Shown here in pieces: positions 32,201 to 39,908 of a DNA stretch of 64,000 bases. The translations under genes and the position numbers were made by a program. Below the pieces are notes generated by a model that saw nothing but the letters and a program-made list of their open reading frames with translations, ran no database searches and was not told the DNA's origin. Source of the DNA: Rhynchopus euleeides (Eukaryota; Euglenozoa; Diplonemea; Diplonemida; Diplonemidae); contig OY723238.1 of the NCBI GenBank assembly GCA_963210315.1, forward strand, positions 2,232,001-2,296,000, in the 5' to 3' direction. Numbering within the stretch: position 1 is the stretch's first letter; every line of letters starts with the position of its first letter.

Positions 32201-34563
32201 GTAGCGCCGAACGTGCGATGGCCAGCGTTCCGTGTATGCGGAGCCTGCGGGTGAGCCGGATGGTGAAGGCGAGGAAGAGCCTGACGGAGGAGGAGATGAA
32301 GCTCCCAGCGCAGCTGTGGAGGGCACGCTGCCTGGCGTACGTGGAGGGGAAGATGGCGGAGGAGTTTGGCCGCATCCGGGAAGCTGCAAATCGCCTGATC
32401 TACCGAGAGGTTCCCAAGTCGCTGTTTTCAGCGGCGCCGGGTACGGTAGAAAGACAGAACCTGCTGAGCGTCGACTGGCTGCGGAAACGGCGCCCCCACT
32501 CCGTGACCTACCTCGGGGATATGCTCTCGGCGGTGGCGGACCTGGCGGTGAGGTGCCTGGAGGAGGAGGTGCGCGCCACGCTGACGAAGGATGTGCCGGG
32601 GAAGCTTAAAATAATCTTCCCCGGTCAGGAGCCTCTGAGGCCCTTCTCGGAGATGGGTCTGGTGGAGGTGCATCACTTGTGGGAGGAGGTGGTGAACGGG
32701 AAGTGGCAGATGGACCGGTGCGTGGCTGAGCTGAGGCAGCAGCTCAGTGAGGTTGAGCTCAGGTGCGGACGGCGGTCAGCGCAGGCGGATGCGGTCGCGA
32801 CGCCGGTGTCTGCTGCACCCTCGGTGCCATGCTGCAAGGTGTGTGGGGAGACCTGCACGAAGAAGGGGACCCCCTTTGTGAGTTTGGCTTCGCATGCCGC
32901 TTCGGCGCACGGCCTCACCTGGGAGGAGTACTGTGCGCATCCGGGTTCCTGCGTGTCGACGGAGGGCAAGCGGAAGCGCAGCAGCAGCACCACCAGGAGC
33001 ACGCCTGTGCCGGAGGATGACCCTGGCTCATTGGATTCGGTGACGGAGCGTGATTCGGCGGCGGAGTATGACTTGGAGAGGGAGCTCGGTGGCAGCGATT
33101 TTCCTGGACATTGCGCAGATGACGACGGTGCGCCGCTCCCTCCAGGGCACCCCTCCCACTCCAGCACCGGCAGCCCGCGGAAGCGCCCGAGGGTGACCCC
33201 TGTGACATCGCCTGCCTCTCGCAAACCCGCATCTCCTCCGCATACCCCCTTCCGCATGGTTGCAGCCTGGTGGTCCTTCCCGCGGACGGCTGACGGTCAG
33301 GGAGCAAACACATGCTTCATGGCAGCCTGCCTGCAGCTGCTCCGCCCCTGCATCGACGTCATCAGGTCCGAACCGAAGTGCACCGCCTGCGAGACGACGA
33401 TGTACCCCCTGCTCTCCTTCCTGAAGAACATGTGCCGTGGGAAGGGATCGGAACAGAACCTCGATGGCCTCCGACAGCTCTCCCGGGAGTCCGGGAGAGC
33501 TGTCTTCGAGGAGATGGAAAGGGATGTGGGCGAGGCCCACAGCCTCCTGAAGCGGAAGCAGCAGTGCCTTGCGCATTTCCTGGGAGAGTTGCTGCAGATC
33601 CTGTCCGCCGAGTGGTGGGAATGGAGACGGTGCGGCCCACAGAACCGGCGCCCCGTGTGCACCCTCCCCATCCACTTTACCGACGTGCAGGGTAAATGCG
33701 GGACGTGCGGCAACCCCACCAGCGCCAACCAGCACCAGGGGTGGTACGTGAAGGGGAGCCCTGAGAGGTTCCAGACCCTGCAGGTGCTTGTGGATTCTGC
33801 GATGCGATGCGAGACGAGCACCGCATTCACATGTGCGGACAAGAGCTGCCTGGGGAGATGCAGCACCACGACGACCACGATGTTTGTCGGGGGAACGCTG
33901 CTGCTGTGGGTGACGCGGCTGACTGACAAGGGCGGTGGCCACACCTTCCTGTCGTCACAATGCGATGTGCCGCTGCAGCTCGAAATCGCCGACATCTTCG
34001 GGTCGGTCAGGAGGGCGACCTTCACCCTTGGTGCCTGCGCGGTGCACTCCGGGGGGGTGAGTGGCGGGCACTACACCTGCTACTCCTACAGTCCTGCGGC
34101 GAAGGCCATGTTTCTGCACGACGACGCGTACACGAAGCAGGTGGACATCGCGGAGTCCCTCGAAGTGATGCGGACACACGGCGTCATGTTCCGGTACGAC
34201 CGGACACCGGACAGCTGCACCGAGGAGTTCCGCATCTCGTGGGTGGGGCTGCTTGATTTGCTGCGGGCTGACGATGAGGAATCCCACCGCAACGTGCAGA
34301 GGCTGTTCCCCCCTGAACAGCGCCAGCAGCAGGAGGAGGAGGAGAGGCGGCAGCGGGAGCTAAAGAGGCAGAAGGAGGAGCAGGAGCGGCTACGCCGCCA
34401 GGGCAAGCATGGTGGTAAGGGTAGCAAGGGTGGCAAGGGCGGTAAGGGTGGCAAGGGCGGTAAGGGTGGCAAGGGTGGCAAGGGCGGGAAGAAAGGTGGG
34501 AAGGGTGGCAAGAAGGGTGGTAAGGGTGGTAAGGGCGGGAAGAAGGGGCAGCAGTCGTCGTGA
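26245..34563 (+). CDS. Giant transposase fused to a USP-type deubiquitinase, 2772 residues
   Basis: A single frame of 8.3 kb; the first ATG is 26245, and the frame is open a little further upstream without ATG. Domains in order: C2HC zinc finger at 4-21 (CRFC...H-x3-C), further Cys/His clusters near 89-125 and 380-420, transposase core about 460-970 with D620 (IGCDTSARIGGRMHD), D686 (MVMVDHCATANK), a C-x2-H at 705-708 (CCTHKLG) and E968 (SDRVENQHGN), acidic run 1153-1210, Pro-Thr linker 1433-1475, an unnamed Cys/Trp-rich domain about 1476-1665, C2H2-like finger near 2195, USP domain from Cys2357 (NTCFMAACLQLL) to His2609 (GGHYTCYSY) and Asp2626/2627, with a zinc ribbon 2485-2540, coiled coil 2698-2720 and a Lys-Gly-Gly tail. 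The D-D and D-E spacings and the C-x2-H are hAT-like. The USP triad looks complete, so an active protease is expected. It probably acts in the nucleus as transposase, with the protease removing ubiquitin from itself or a host factor; that role is inference. Confidence 0.85.
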   Translation: MDSCRFCRRPYANLLRHERKCGRRPAAQRLPVEVLVSRFLDGQSDGFCGWTFDFLVGAVEQHLEESEGLGPNMDQRILTCVGSSERWMLCKRAGGALRKGVAHYCLCRRGPAIVADCPPCCSSDHESDVDDCVPSAVPSLSLPPDVVMADAPLRDVAMDDPRAPASRGPPDSLSSEETVRQLTASSPGRFAPPAADGSDCSEEGEEDMCPTPQAQLTSSLTTSATAPPPAPTVAVTEDVHDGDVSMEGGPPDAAELRRMGDLLDAIAVDAGDDVSDAPTPATLAERSESMDDGPAVPAGEELSQQSVQLDCAPCDPAAPTTLSGAVEIFIRRVLSGDVSGCMRTHDQLREAICGVAGVPLEAGLRMISRGGVNSAAKEKLCGNHSLLGQGAVVVPSHRSESTGRVARFCFGECVSEGKCSTAMEVDDVSASSTPGPVTPSGASRPASTPSTRATPATAASSKDRRGRPAYEAAQWRRVTKRLDQAKRWAMAKVYVLERRNRILTEEVLSLRERVSPETYYATGLHHRGTTHAYPLKIRRLVHRLRWEGLGLKAVHRLIGDVFAILFGLPREKLPIPSARTIGRLDWVAGRVSVEAFFEYLKDKARDSQLGDKPTVAIGCDTSARIGGRMHDTHVAYGYVGGKEVSATVTTRIVPSTRAKLLSENLTETIRKIEEQDVGVEQMVMVDHCATANKMAKDANRGVLQCCTHKLGRSLQAAQSVACAWASHSTTGEGKSSATDLLLGIVATLDVENGIDSSGTTALNNVLAVHGTIPKGFAFKRVTGSKFSVHVENASRFLQWSKVLQDMRESFSTSLSRMLQRTQELDIQLYLLTSYLLWQVYVTAQSAVKRGSPTYDKGWEILQRLDDQLGSMLDEKTAEKEVFDILTDTVIGKTADDVPNDVLLGEAAARVAAKAIFLEHTADAMVAWHAAGSTLRTKLKEFMQKDAAAVEELGIEGLRRYPATSDRVENQHGNSSFLYKRLAMVHPERLASLAMAKANNWVVCQAPMEEYAVYMERAVLAVRQETRRSMREIAEEELREKYGTKMLRGLLKCDLLRLALLLGIPEADRNVKADDLRVVVGDRVLKLAEPCRGRNNRGDAADATSNLREKLWTSVKGILAALNDAGVKHVQAFVSSPAFPILLKLPGALPEKQEDDADDVTADGDDGDGREDDDDDNGEEEDVGDDDDDPDDSDDDDDDDGDRMDAAGDDKLCPAQKLLGWDKLSSLECPRVGPDATCDDESDSSDEDAPFPADHQVPKRVSALLWTDEVVKRLSCAAGSASLGDLSREDANVLIQKTLGRMKVETLRGIRNAVATSKSLGKREVMRDILLLAGAHKSSDLEGNFPSRDKVLRVALSKASLPRGQATSGSPKGFPQAIPIPAAVKEEHRASLWRLFCMSRDDAEDRERIGAEVLGTGPLQPRSATAAETGAPVVQTETATTPTPAPTATATPAPTATQAPTATATPTPTPPTPAPPVLFSAEDHVAGLGFPKFSFSDAGANWQSGCPSSAYIVLQKLLTELGVENPLQAVTWQDAQHEQARVEKGGGWAVCSNGRFSPEVVGTLLERATGGKWYLAEPGDAFVRSRFAVVQAFASRELVHDRDCWWLLATKQPPSAGIVRCLVGNHPKYEVWGPHGPTKPFKKLVAPLESVWTATACIRWCVRASTDSVTADTSHCGYSEHWEKAKAADEAEIDALRARDDRAKDPQKADRAKYRQVAEDFGWEVAELRLRDVFPPDLHLTSGVGRVKRELTCLRRFNHETGLAEDGEDCALTGESGWAVANWVVQHCWFFPTKVLAKMKALDPRRVPPGVALQLGERTEPEWPRITWEQMQLCQHQGPLRESNGFRGVRLSWKGDFCISAVILAVETEVRAFPPHTPPGSLKCTDQGQWHTVRVKLYPPGPGDRSDVARVPEGAWDSEVAAMLFAPPDDTASGRNRGLWRVALRVERESDRCVVKCTDHPEESHESLEAAVQHFLAQGEFELYAVRSAERAMASVPCMRSLRVSRMVKARKSLTEEEMKLPAQLWRARCLAYVEGKMAEEFGRIREAANRLIYREVPKSLFSAAPGTVERQNLLSVDWLRKRRPHSVTYLGDMLSAVADLAVRCLEEEVRATLTKDVPGKLKIIFPGQEPLRPFSEMGLVEVHHLWEEVVNGKWQMDRCVAELRQQLSEVELRCGRRSAQADAVATPVSAAPSVPCCKVCGETCTKKGTPFVSLASHAASAHGLTWEEYCAHPGSCVSTEGKRKRSSSTTRSTPVPEDDPGSLDSVTERDSAAEYDLERELGGSDFPGHCADDDGAPLPPGHPSHSSTGSPRKRPRVTPVTSPASRKPASPPHTPFRMVAAWWSFPRTADGQGANTCFMAACLQLLRPCIDVIRSEPKCTACETTMYPLLSFLKNMCRGKGSEQNLDGLRQLSRESGRAVFEEMERDVGEAHSLLKRKQQCLAHFLGELLQILSAEWWEWRRCGPQNRRPVCTLPIHFTDVQGKCGTCGNPTSANQHQGWYVKGSPERFQTLQVLVDSAMRCETSTAFTCADKSCLGRCSTTTTTMFVGGTLLLWVTRLTDKGGGHTFLSSQCDVPLQLEIADIFGSVRRATFTLGACAVHSGGVSGGHYTCYSYSPAAKAMFLHDDAYTKQVDIAESLEVMRTHGVMFRYDRTPDSCTEEFRISWVGLLDLLRADDEESHRNVQRLFPPEQRQQQEEEERRQRELKRQKEEQERLRRQGKHGGKGSKGGKGGKGGKGGKGGKGGKGGKKGGKGGKKGGKGGKGGKKGQQSS

Positions 34564-35337
34564 AGCCGCACAAGAGGCACGAGGGGTTCTATGTGTATTC
34601 TGCCAGTCCCTACCCGAGACTGCAGGCATTTTCATGCTTGCTGACCCCCATTCCAATGAGTGACTGCGAGTGTGTGTTTCGAACAGCTTCCAGTGTTGTT
34701 TATCTCCTCAGGGCCTGTCTTCTCGCAGCCAAGGGTGCTTTGCTCCTGTTGACCTGTGTTTCGTATTCATCCGATGCAGGAGACCTACTGATGCAGTATC
34801 TCATGTTGTGTGAGTCAATCTTGGCCTGCTTTTCCCTAATCGATTCTGGCAGGATGCGAATGACCGAGCAAGATGATCGGTGATGTGAGTCACCTGCAGC
34901 CAGCGGCCCCTGCCCCCCAACCTGCCCCAATCCCCCACCCGAAGCCGTGATCATCTGAACTCCGCATTGCCAGCCACCCCACCCCAGTGGCCACACACAC
35001 AGACCAATGTGACCCCCAGCATACAGAGAGCAGGTTCCATGGAGGTCCTTCTGACAGGGAAGCCGTGACAAGGCCCCATTCGGGCGTGAATTCCATGTGG
35101 TGGGCCCTCCTCGCATCCGCTCGTCATGTGGGTGTGATTCCGGAGTCGTGTGTTCGGTTGCATTCCTGTCGACCACCTCGGCGGCCCACATTTTCGGGTG
35201 AAAACCCCGATTTTGGCAGAGTCGGAGGTGTTCCGGGGGTGGTGGGGCCCCAAAACGGGAGAAAAATGCACCAATATTTTTGCCCAGAAAAAAGTTTGTG
35301 AGAAACGGCTGGAAAAATCACAGCTTGCCACCCTCTA
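34564..35337 (+). other. Right arm of the giant transposon
   Basis: This 774-bp gene-free stretch is identical in layout to 3330-4103. It contains two pyrimidine-rich segments ending in CAG (near 34710-34730 and 34775), a C-rich stretch around 34900-34940, and AT-rich sequence with A runs just inside the terminal repeat. A 107-codon frame that starts at the stop of the transposase gene has no ATG start and no recognisable domain; I do not call it. Confidence 0.6.
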
Positions 35338-35639
35338 CCAATGACGACTCTCTGAAGGTGTGGTGCACAGTCACCCTCACCTGCATCCGTTCTGTGGTCC
35401 TGTCTGATCGCCCGTCCCTGCTTGCCGTGTCACAGCCAGGTGATGTTGTGGCAGTGCGCTTCTATGCACGCGCCCAGTTGTACAATCTTAGCACCTTGGA
35501 GTGCTTGGGACAAGTGGAGTCATACCAGGGGGAAGGTGTTGCACTCAGCCCGTGTGGGAGGTGGGTCTTCACATCAAGCAACAACTCTTCTGTGAATGTG
35601 CGTGCTGTGTGTGACGTTCCGGGTGAGAGCAGCACTTAG
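35338..35639 (+). pseudogene. W4, 3' part, after the giant transposon
   Basis: Starts with the second copy of the target duplication (CCAATGACG) and continues blades 5 to 7 in the W4 frame to the normal TAG at 35637-35639. It matches W8 (SDRPSLLAV, then an AQLYN motif) with a few changes (RFYARAQLYN against RFRAHAQLYN). The two halves of W4 are 14.67 kb apart. Confidence 0.9.
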
Positions 35640-36260
35640 GCAACCTCTTCTGCTTGTGTGCTTGCGGTGCACTGCCTTGCTCGTTGCCTCCCAGCACAGC
35701 ACCTCCTGACCCTGCTGGTTGGAGGCAGCGTAGGTGCGACTGCTCAGGATAACACAGTGCTTCCAGACAGCCTCTGCCCCCACCCTCCCAAGCCCCTCCC
35801 ACCACACTGCCCCATGTTCCTTTCTGTACGTTACATCACGCCCCTGTGGTTGCTGTTCCCCACTGTGCCCTCCAACACATCACCGTCACCCATATGGTTC
35901 TGGTGTGGTGACTACAGAAAAGGACTGACATTTGCCAGGCATTCACTCTTGACAATCAAACCCCCCCCCCCCCGCCACCCCCCCACCCCCCACTCACACA
36001 GGCACACACCGCCTCCCCAAAGGGCCCTGGTCAGGGCTTGGTGCGCCACCATCCCCCACTCTACCCGACCCCCCCACCCAAATGCAAACAACCGAGTAAC
36101 CGGGGTGCGGCACGCACGTGCTCCCCCCCCCCCCTCTCTCTCCAACATATCTGGTGTAGTGACTACAAAAAGGACTAACATTGCGAGAAGGTGCTGGGAG
36201 ATTTACTTTTCCATTCCCTCTCGACGATCAAACCCCCCCTCTCTCTCTCTCCCACAAAAC
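35640..36260 (+). other. Spacer between W4 and the truncated membrane-protein gene
   Basis: It begins with the W spacer module, then runs into C-rich sequence. It contains a near-duplicated stretch GGTGACTACAGAAAAGGACT (about 35906) and GTAGTGACTACAAAAAGGAC (about 36153). AAAGGGCCC at 36019-36027 is the empty site of the retroposed insertion found at 46158-46298. A pyrimidine run (CCCCTCTCTCTCTC) ends shortly before the ATG at 36261. No gene is seen. Confidence 0.6.
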
Positions 36261-37715
36261 ATGCTGGGATCTCAATCCTCAGGCACACCGGCGTACGTCC
36301 CTCCATTCCACCTTGTCATCTCCGCTGTGCTACTCTCATGGCTTGCCGAGCCCGCTGCCTCTACAGGACTGCCCCAGGCATTACCCCCCCCTCTCCCCAC
36401 CCTGTCTCCTGAGGGACTCACGCCTGGCGTCACCTCTGCGGGCGCCTGGCAGCCCCCGGGGAGCGTGTCGGGCATCAGCGGGTGCTCCGATCGCTCCGCC
36501 TGCAGGCCCCCGAAGGCCTGCGGGGCAACAGAGGCGCTCTACCGGACGGGGCAGCTCTGCAGGGGGTTTCCATACCTCGCAGGGAAGCGGAGGGCGTGGG
36601 GGTGGGGCGACGCCTGGTCGGAGCACCGCATCACGTCGCGCTGCACCTCCCCCTCCTGCCAGACCTGGGAGGGCGCCGCGGGCCCCACACCCGACACGCC
36701 CGGATCCACCTCTGCCGGGTGGTGCCTCCTCCCCTCTGCAACTCCGGATGGCACGGCTTGCATGGAATTCTCCGAAACGCTCCTCTCCGTCGAGCCCTGC
36801 ATGCCACACGAATACACAGCATCGGGTGGAGCCCCACTCCTTCAGCACGGCGGGGGTGGTCGAGGCGGCGATGGGGCCTTCTGCTGCAGGCAGCCCACAG
36901 AGGAAGAGCTGATTCATTGCGGCAGCGGCTGTGCGGATCACTGCAGGCGGCGCTGGGTGCGCCGCGTCTCGAGGGGGTGTGAGTGCGGGGGGTATACCTT
37001 CGCGGGCTACTTCGCGGGTGGGGGTGGCGAGGGGTCGGTGAGTTTACACCACGCGGGCACTCTGGAGGAGGCCGCAGCCCTGCAGGATGAGCTGGCGGAG
37101 GCGGAGGCCCGGAGTGGCGCGGCAGCGCCAGTCTTCTCAGCGCCTGCCTGTGCCGAGTGGGTCTGCACAGAGCAGCACGGCGGGTGGGGTGCAGAGGGCG
37201 TGCTGCCCGAGAGCCAGGTGGCGGAGGTCCGCTTTGTTCCGGGCCCCGCCCCGGCGGGGGTGCTGGCTGCCGCGTCGGCGCGGTTCCTCGAGGGGGCGCG
37301 GCTGGTGGTGCTGCTGCGGGAGAATGGCACCAACTGCACCACCGGGGAGGCGGAGACGCTGCTTCCGGCGCCCATTCCTGTGGTGGCGCAGGGGTTTCTC
37401 AGCGCGTCGGCAGGCGCCGCAATCGGGTTTGGGGAAGGCGTGCCTGTGGAGGTGCTGCCAGCAGCAGGCGTGGCAGGCTCCCCGAATGCCACCGCCAACC
37501 GGCGCACGGTGCAGCTGCACTGCGCCGCGGTGTTCGAGGGGGCAACACCACCCGCCTGCAAAGAGTGGAGCTTCGACGCGGATTTCAGCGATTTTTTCGC
37601 CATCACGGAGTGCGTCTGCGGGAAGCCCCTCCTGGCCGCAGGAGAGGGGGGTGGTGCAGCTGGGTGTGCCGAGTGGGACTGCACGACGCGGTCTCTCGAC
37701 AACTATCGCGGGTGA
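36261..37715 (+). pseudogene. Truncated copy of the cysteine-rich membrane protein gene
   Basis: The 484 codons from ATG 36261 are nearly identical to the first part of the gene at 46435-48138, including the N-terminal signal sequence and the cysteine-rich ectodomain. At about 37700, just before the membrane segments, the sequence switches to the upstream block of W-gene run 2 through the short overlap ACTATC, giving a stop at 37715 after DNYRG. The product, if made, would be secreted rather than anchored. The junction marks the breakpoint of the segmental duplication that produced the second W run. Confidence 0.85.
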
Positions 37716-38415
37716 GGAGACGCATTTTGGGTGGGCAGGCTGCCCTCTCTTACCCTTTTTGTGTGTTACCACTTGCTGGCAGAGCTTCCCGCAAGGTTGG
37801 AAGGGAGCCTCTGAGGACACTCACCACCGTTCAGCAGTCCGGCTTCGGTGGCGGTTTCCTCACGGGTCCCCCGTGCGGATCGACAGTTCTACTGCAGACA
37901 ACTTCCCTTCTCAGCCCATCCGGGGTTGCCCTCTGATTCATACCGCCTCCTAAAGTGACCCCTCTCTCGCTGTGTCTCTCTCTCCCTCCACACCTAACAC
38001 TCTGCTGACCGAATCTGTCCGGAAACTGTTGCCCCCAGCCTGTGCGGCAGATGGCACCGGTGTGCTCTGCGCTTCTATCCACGATATTAAGCATTCCTCC
38101 TGCACATACGGGGCAAGTGCTGTACAGGCTGCCGCCGGTTTCGGTCACCTCCCCCGCCCCCCTCCCCAGAAGGGCCCGGAAGAAAGCGGCTGGCCCACCC
38201 ACCCACATGTGTTCGATTTCCCCCACCCCCTCCCCTGATGGTGAAGCCCTTGGCCTACAGCATGTTCTGTTGGTGATTCGCAAAGAATGCAGGGTGTGTG
38301 TGACCTCGATTGTGTCTCTTGGCATGCTCTTGACGTTCCCACCACCGCTTCACCCACAACAGAGCCTCTTGCAGCAACACCGTGAGGTTGTCGTTGAGGG
38401 GAAGAGAGGGGAATG
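37704..38415 (+). promoter_or_regulatory. Upstream block of W-gene run 2
   Basis: Colinear copy of 12744-13455 at a constant distance of 24,960 bp, without indels that I can see. It starts inside the last codons of the truncated membrane-protein gene and ends at the ATG of W5. Confidence 0.6.
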
Positions 38416-39552
38416 ATGGAAGTGTCGGTGCGTCATGTGGAGAGCGGGCGGAGCTGTGTCGTCGGTGTTGCGGATGGCGGGACCGTGCTCAGCCTGAAGG
38501 CGGATGCGGTCAAGGAGATGTTCGCGGGTTCCATCAACGCAGACCGGGAGGCTGCAGGGCTGGCGGCACGCATCGAAGGGTGTGACGAGGACCTGGACGA
38601 TGCAGAGCGCGTTGCCAACACGGGTCTCGAGGTTGGGGATCCTGTCCAGCTCGTCCGGAGGTGGCCACACGTCAACGCTCCCGCTGTCTACAACAAGGGG
38701 TATGGCACTAGCCGCGTCCACTGCATCACACTGTCGAGGTGTGGCACCCTGTGTTCAGTGGGGTACAAAGGACGCATCACTGTGTTCGATACCACGACTG
38801 CTGATGAGGTGGCGGACCTCACACATGGGGAGAGTATCATTCCCTACACTGCATTCTCAGTCTGTGGGAGGTGGCTGGCAACGTGCTCACAGGACAGCAC
38901 CATCTGCGTGTGGCTGACAGCAACGTGGGAACAGGTGTGGTGTCTGGAGGAGCACGACGCAAAGGTGTGGAGTGCAGGGTGGACACACTGTGGACGTCTC
39001 GTGTCGGGTGACGCAGATGGGAAGGTGTGTGTGTGGGACTTGGAGGGCACACCAAGTGCCACAGTGCTGGAGGGGCACAGCAGGCCTGTTTTTGGGATTG
39101 CAGTGTCAACTGCGAGGATCTTCACCGGGTCAAGGGACGCGACCATCCGTGTGTATGACGTCAGCACCCTCACCCACACCGACACCCTGTCTGAGCATAC
39201 ACGTGGTGTGTACGACATCGTCCTGACGAAGGACGAGCAGCACCTGGTGTCGTGCTCTGATGACAACTCCCTGAAGGTGTGGTGCACAACCACCCTCACC
39301 TGCATCCGCTCTCTAGTCCCGTCTGACAGAACGTACCTGCTTGCCGTGTCACAGCCAGGTGATGTTGTGGCAGTGTGCTTTGGAGCTCGCACCAAGTTGT
39401 TCAGCCTCAGCACCTTGGAGTGCTTGGGACAAGTGAAGTCGATGGGTTTCGGTGTTGCACTCAGCCCGTGTGGGAGGTGGGTCTTCACACCAAGCAACTC
39501 TTCTGTGAATGTGTGTGCTGTGTGTGACGTTCCGGGTGAGGGGAGCACTTAG
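38413..39552 (+). CDS. W5: ubiquitin-like/WD40 protein, intact
   Basis: An uninterrupted frame of 379 codons. A base change gives two ATGs in a row (38413 and 38416); the second aligns with the other paralogues. Cassettes: NKGYGTSRVHC, HGESIIPYT, HDAKVWSAG, HSRPVFG, SRDAT, HTRGVYD, SDDNS, CFGARTKLF and KSMGFG. It is first gene of run 2. After its spacer begins, an unrelated gene (39909-41420) intervenes before W6. Confidence 0.88.
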   Translation: MMEVSVRHVESGRSCVVGVADGGTVLSLKADAVKEMFAGSINADREAAGLAARIEGCDEDLDDAERVANTGLEVGDPVQLVRRWPHVNAPAVYNKGYGTSRVHCITLSRCGTLCSVGYKGRITVFDTTTADEVADLTHGESIIPYTAFSVCGRWLATCSQDSTICVWLTATWEQVWCLEEHDAKVWSAGWTHCGRLVSGDADGKVCVWDLEGTPSATVLEGHSRPVFGIAVSTARIFTGSRDATIRVYDVSTLTHTDTLSEHTRGVYDIVLTKDEQHLVSCSDDNSLKVWCTTTLTCIRSLVPSDRTYLLAVSQPGDVVAVCFGARTKLFSLSTLECLGQVKSMGFGVALSPCGRWVFTPSNSSVNVCAVCDVPGEGST

Positions 39553-39908
39553 GCAACCTCTTCTGCTTGTGTGCTTGCGGTGCACTGCCTTGCTCGTTGT
39601 CTCCCAGCACAGCACCTCCTGACCCTGCTGGTTGGAGGCAGCGTGCACTGCATCTGAGGTGCGACTGCTCAGGATGACACAGTGCTTCCAGACAGCCTCT
39701 GCCCCCACCCTCCCAGGCCCCTCCAGCGACACTCTCCCTTGACCCCCTTGACAGTTGCTCGTCACCCAGGCTCTCCACCCAACTCCCACAGGCCCGGCTG
39801 CACCCACCCCCATGCACTGACAACCCCACCCCCTCCCCCCGGGCGGGTGGGACCTGAATCAGGCCGCTGCAGACTACAGCGCAGATCGCATCGACAAAGG
39901 GACGTTCC

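Larger units (their letters stand above)
20668..35337 (+). mobile_element. Giant TIR DNA transposon copy B, complete, 14,670 bp
   Basis: The ends are TAGAGGGTGGCAAG at 20668-20681 and its exact inverse at 35324-35337. They are flanked by the 9-bp duplication CCAATGACG (20659-20667 and 35338-35346) inside gene W4. Layout: left arm with AT-rich foldback sequence and an 11-bp-stem hairpin (21067-21102), a 120-bp satellite array (about 21422-25790), a palindromic element (25971-26080), one 8.3-kb gene (26245-34563) and a 774-bp right arm. The TAGAG end fits the YARNG rule of hAT elements, as does the spacing of the catalytic residues, but hAT elements make 8-bp duplications; 9 bp is the Mutator length. 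It is nearly identical to copy A, so it was recently mobile. Confidence 0.92.

Noticed and set aside
20668-35337. Classifying the giant transposon as KDZ/Zisupton because of the attached protease
   Set aside because: The motifs around the catalytic residues (CCTHKL, SDRVENQHG) are hAT-like, the protease is a USP and not Ulp1, and the duplication is 9 bp.
35658-36260. N-terminal extension of the truncated membrane protein (open frame upstream of ATG 36261)
   Set aside because: It is spacer sequence with poly-C tracts; the duplicate at 46435 has a different upstream region and the signal peptide begins at the ATG.
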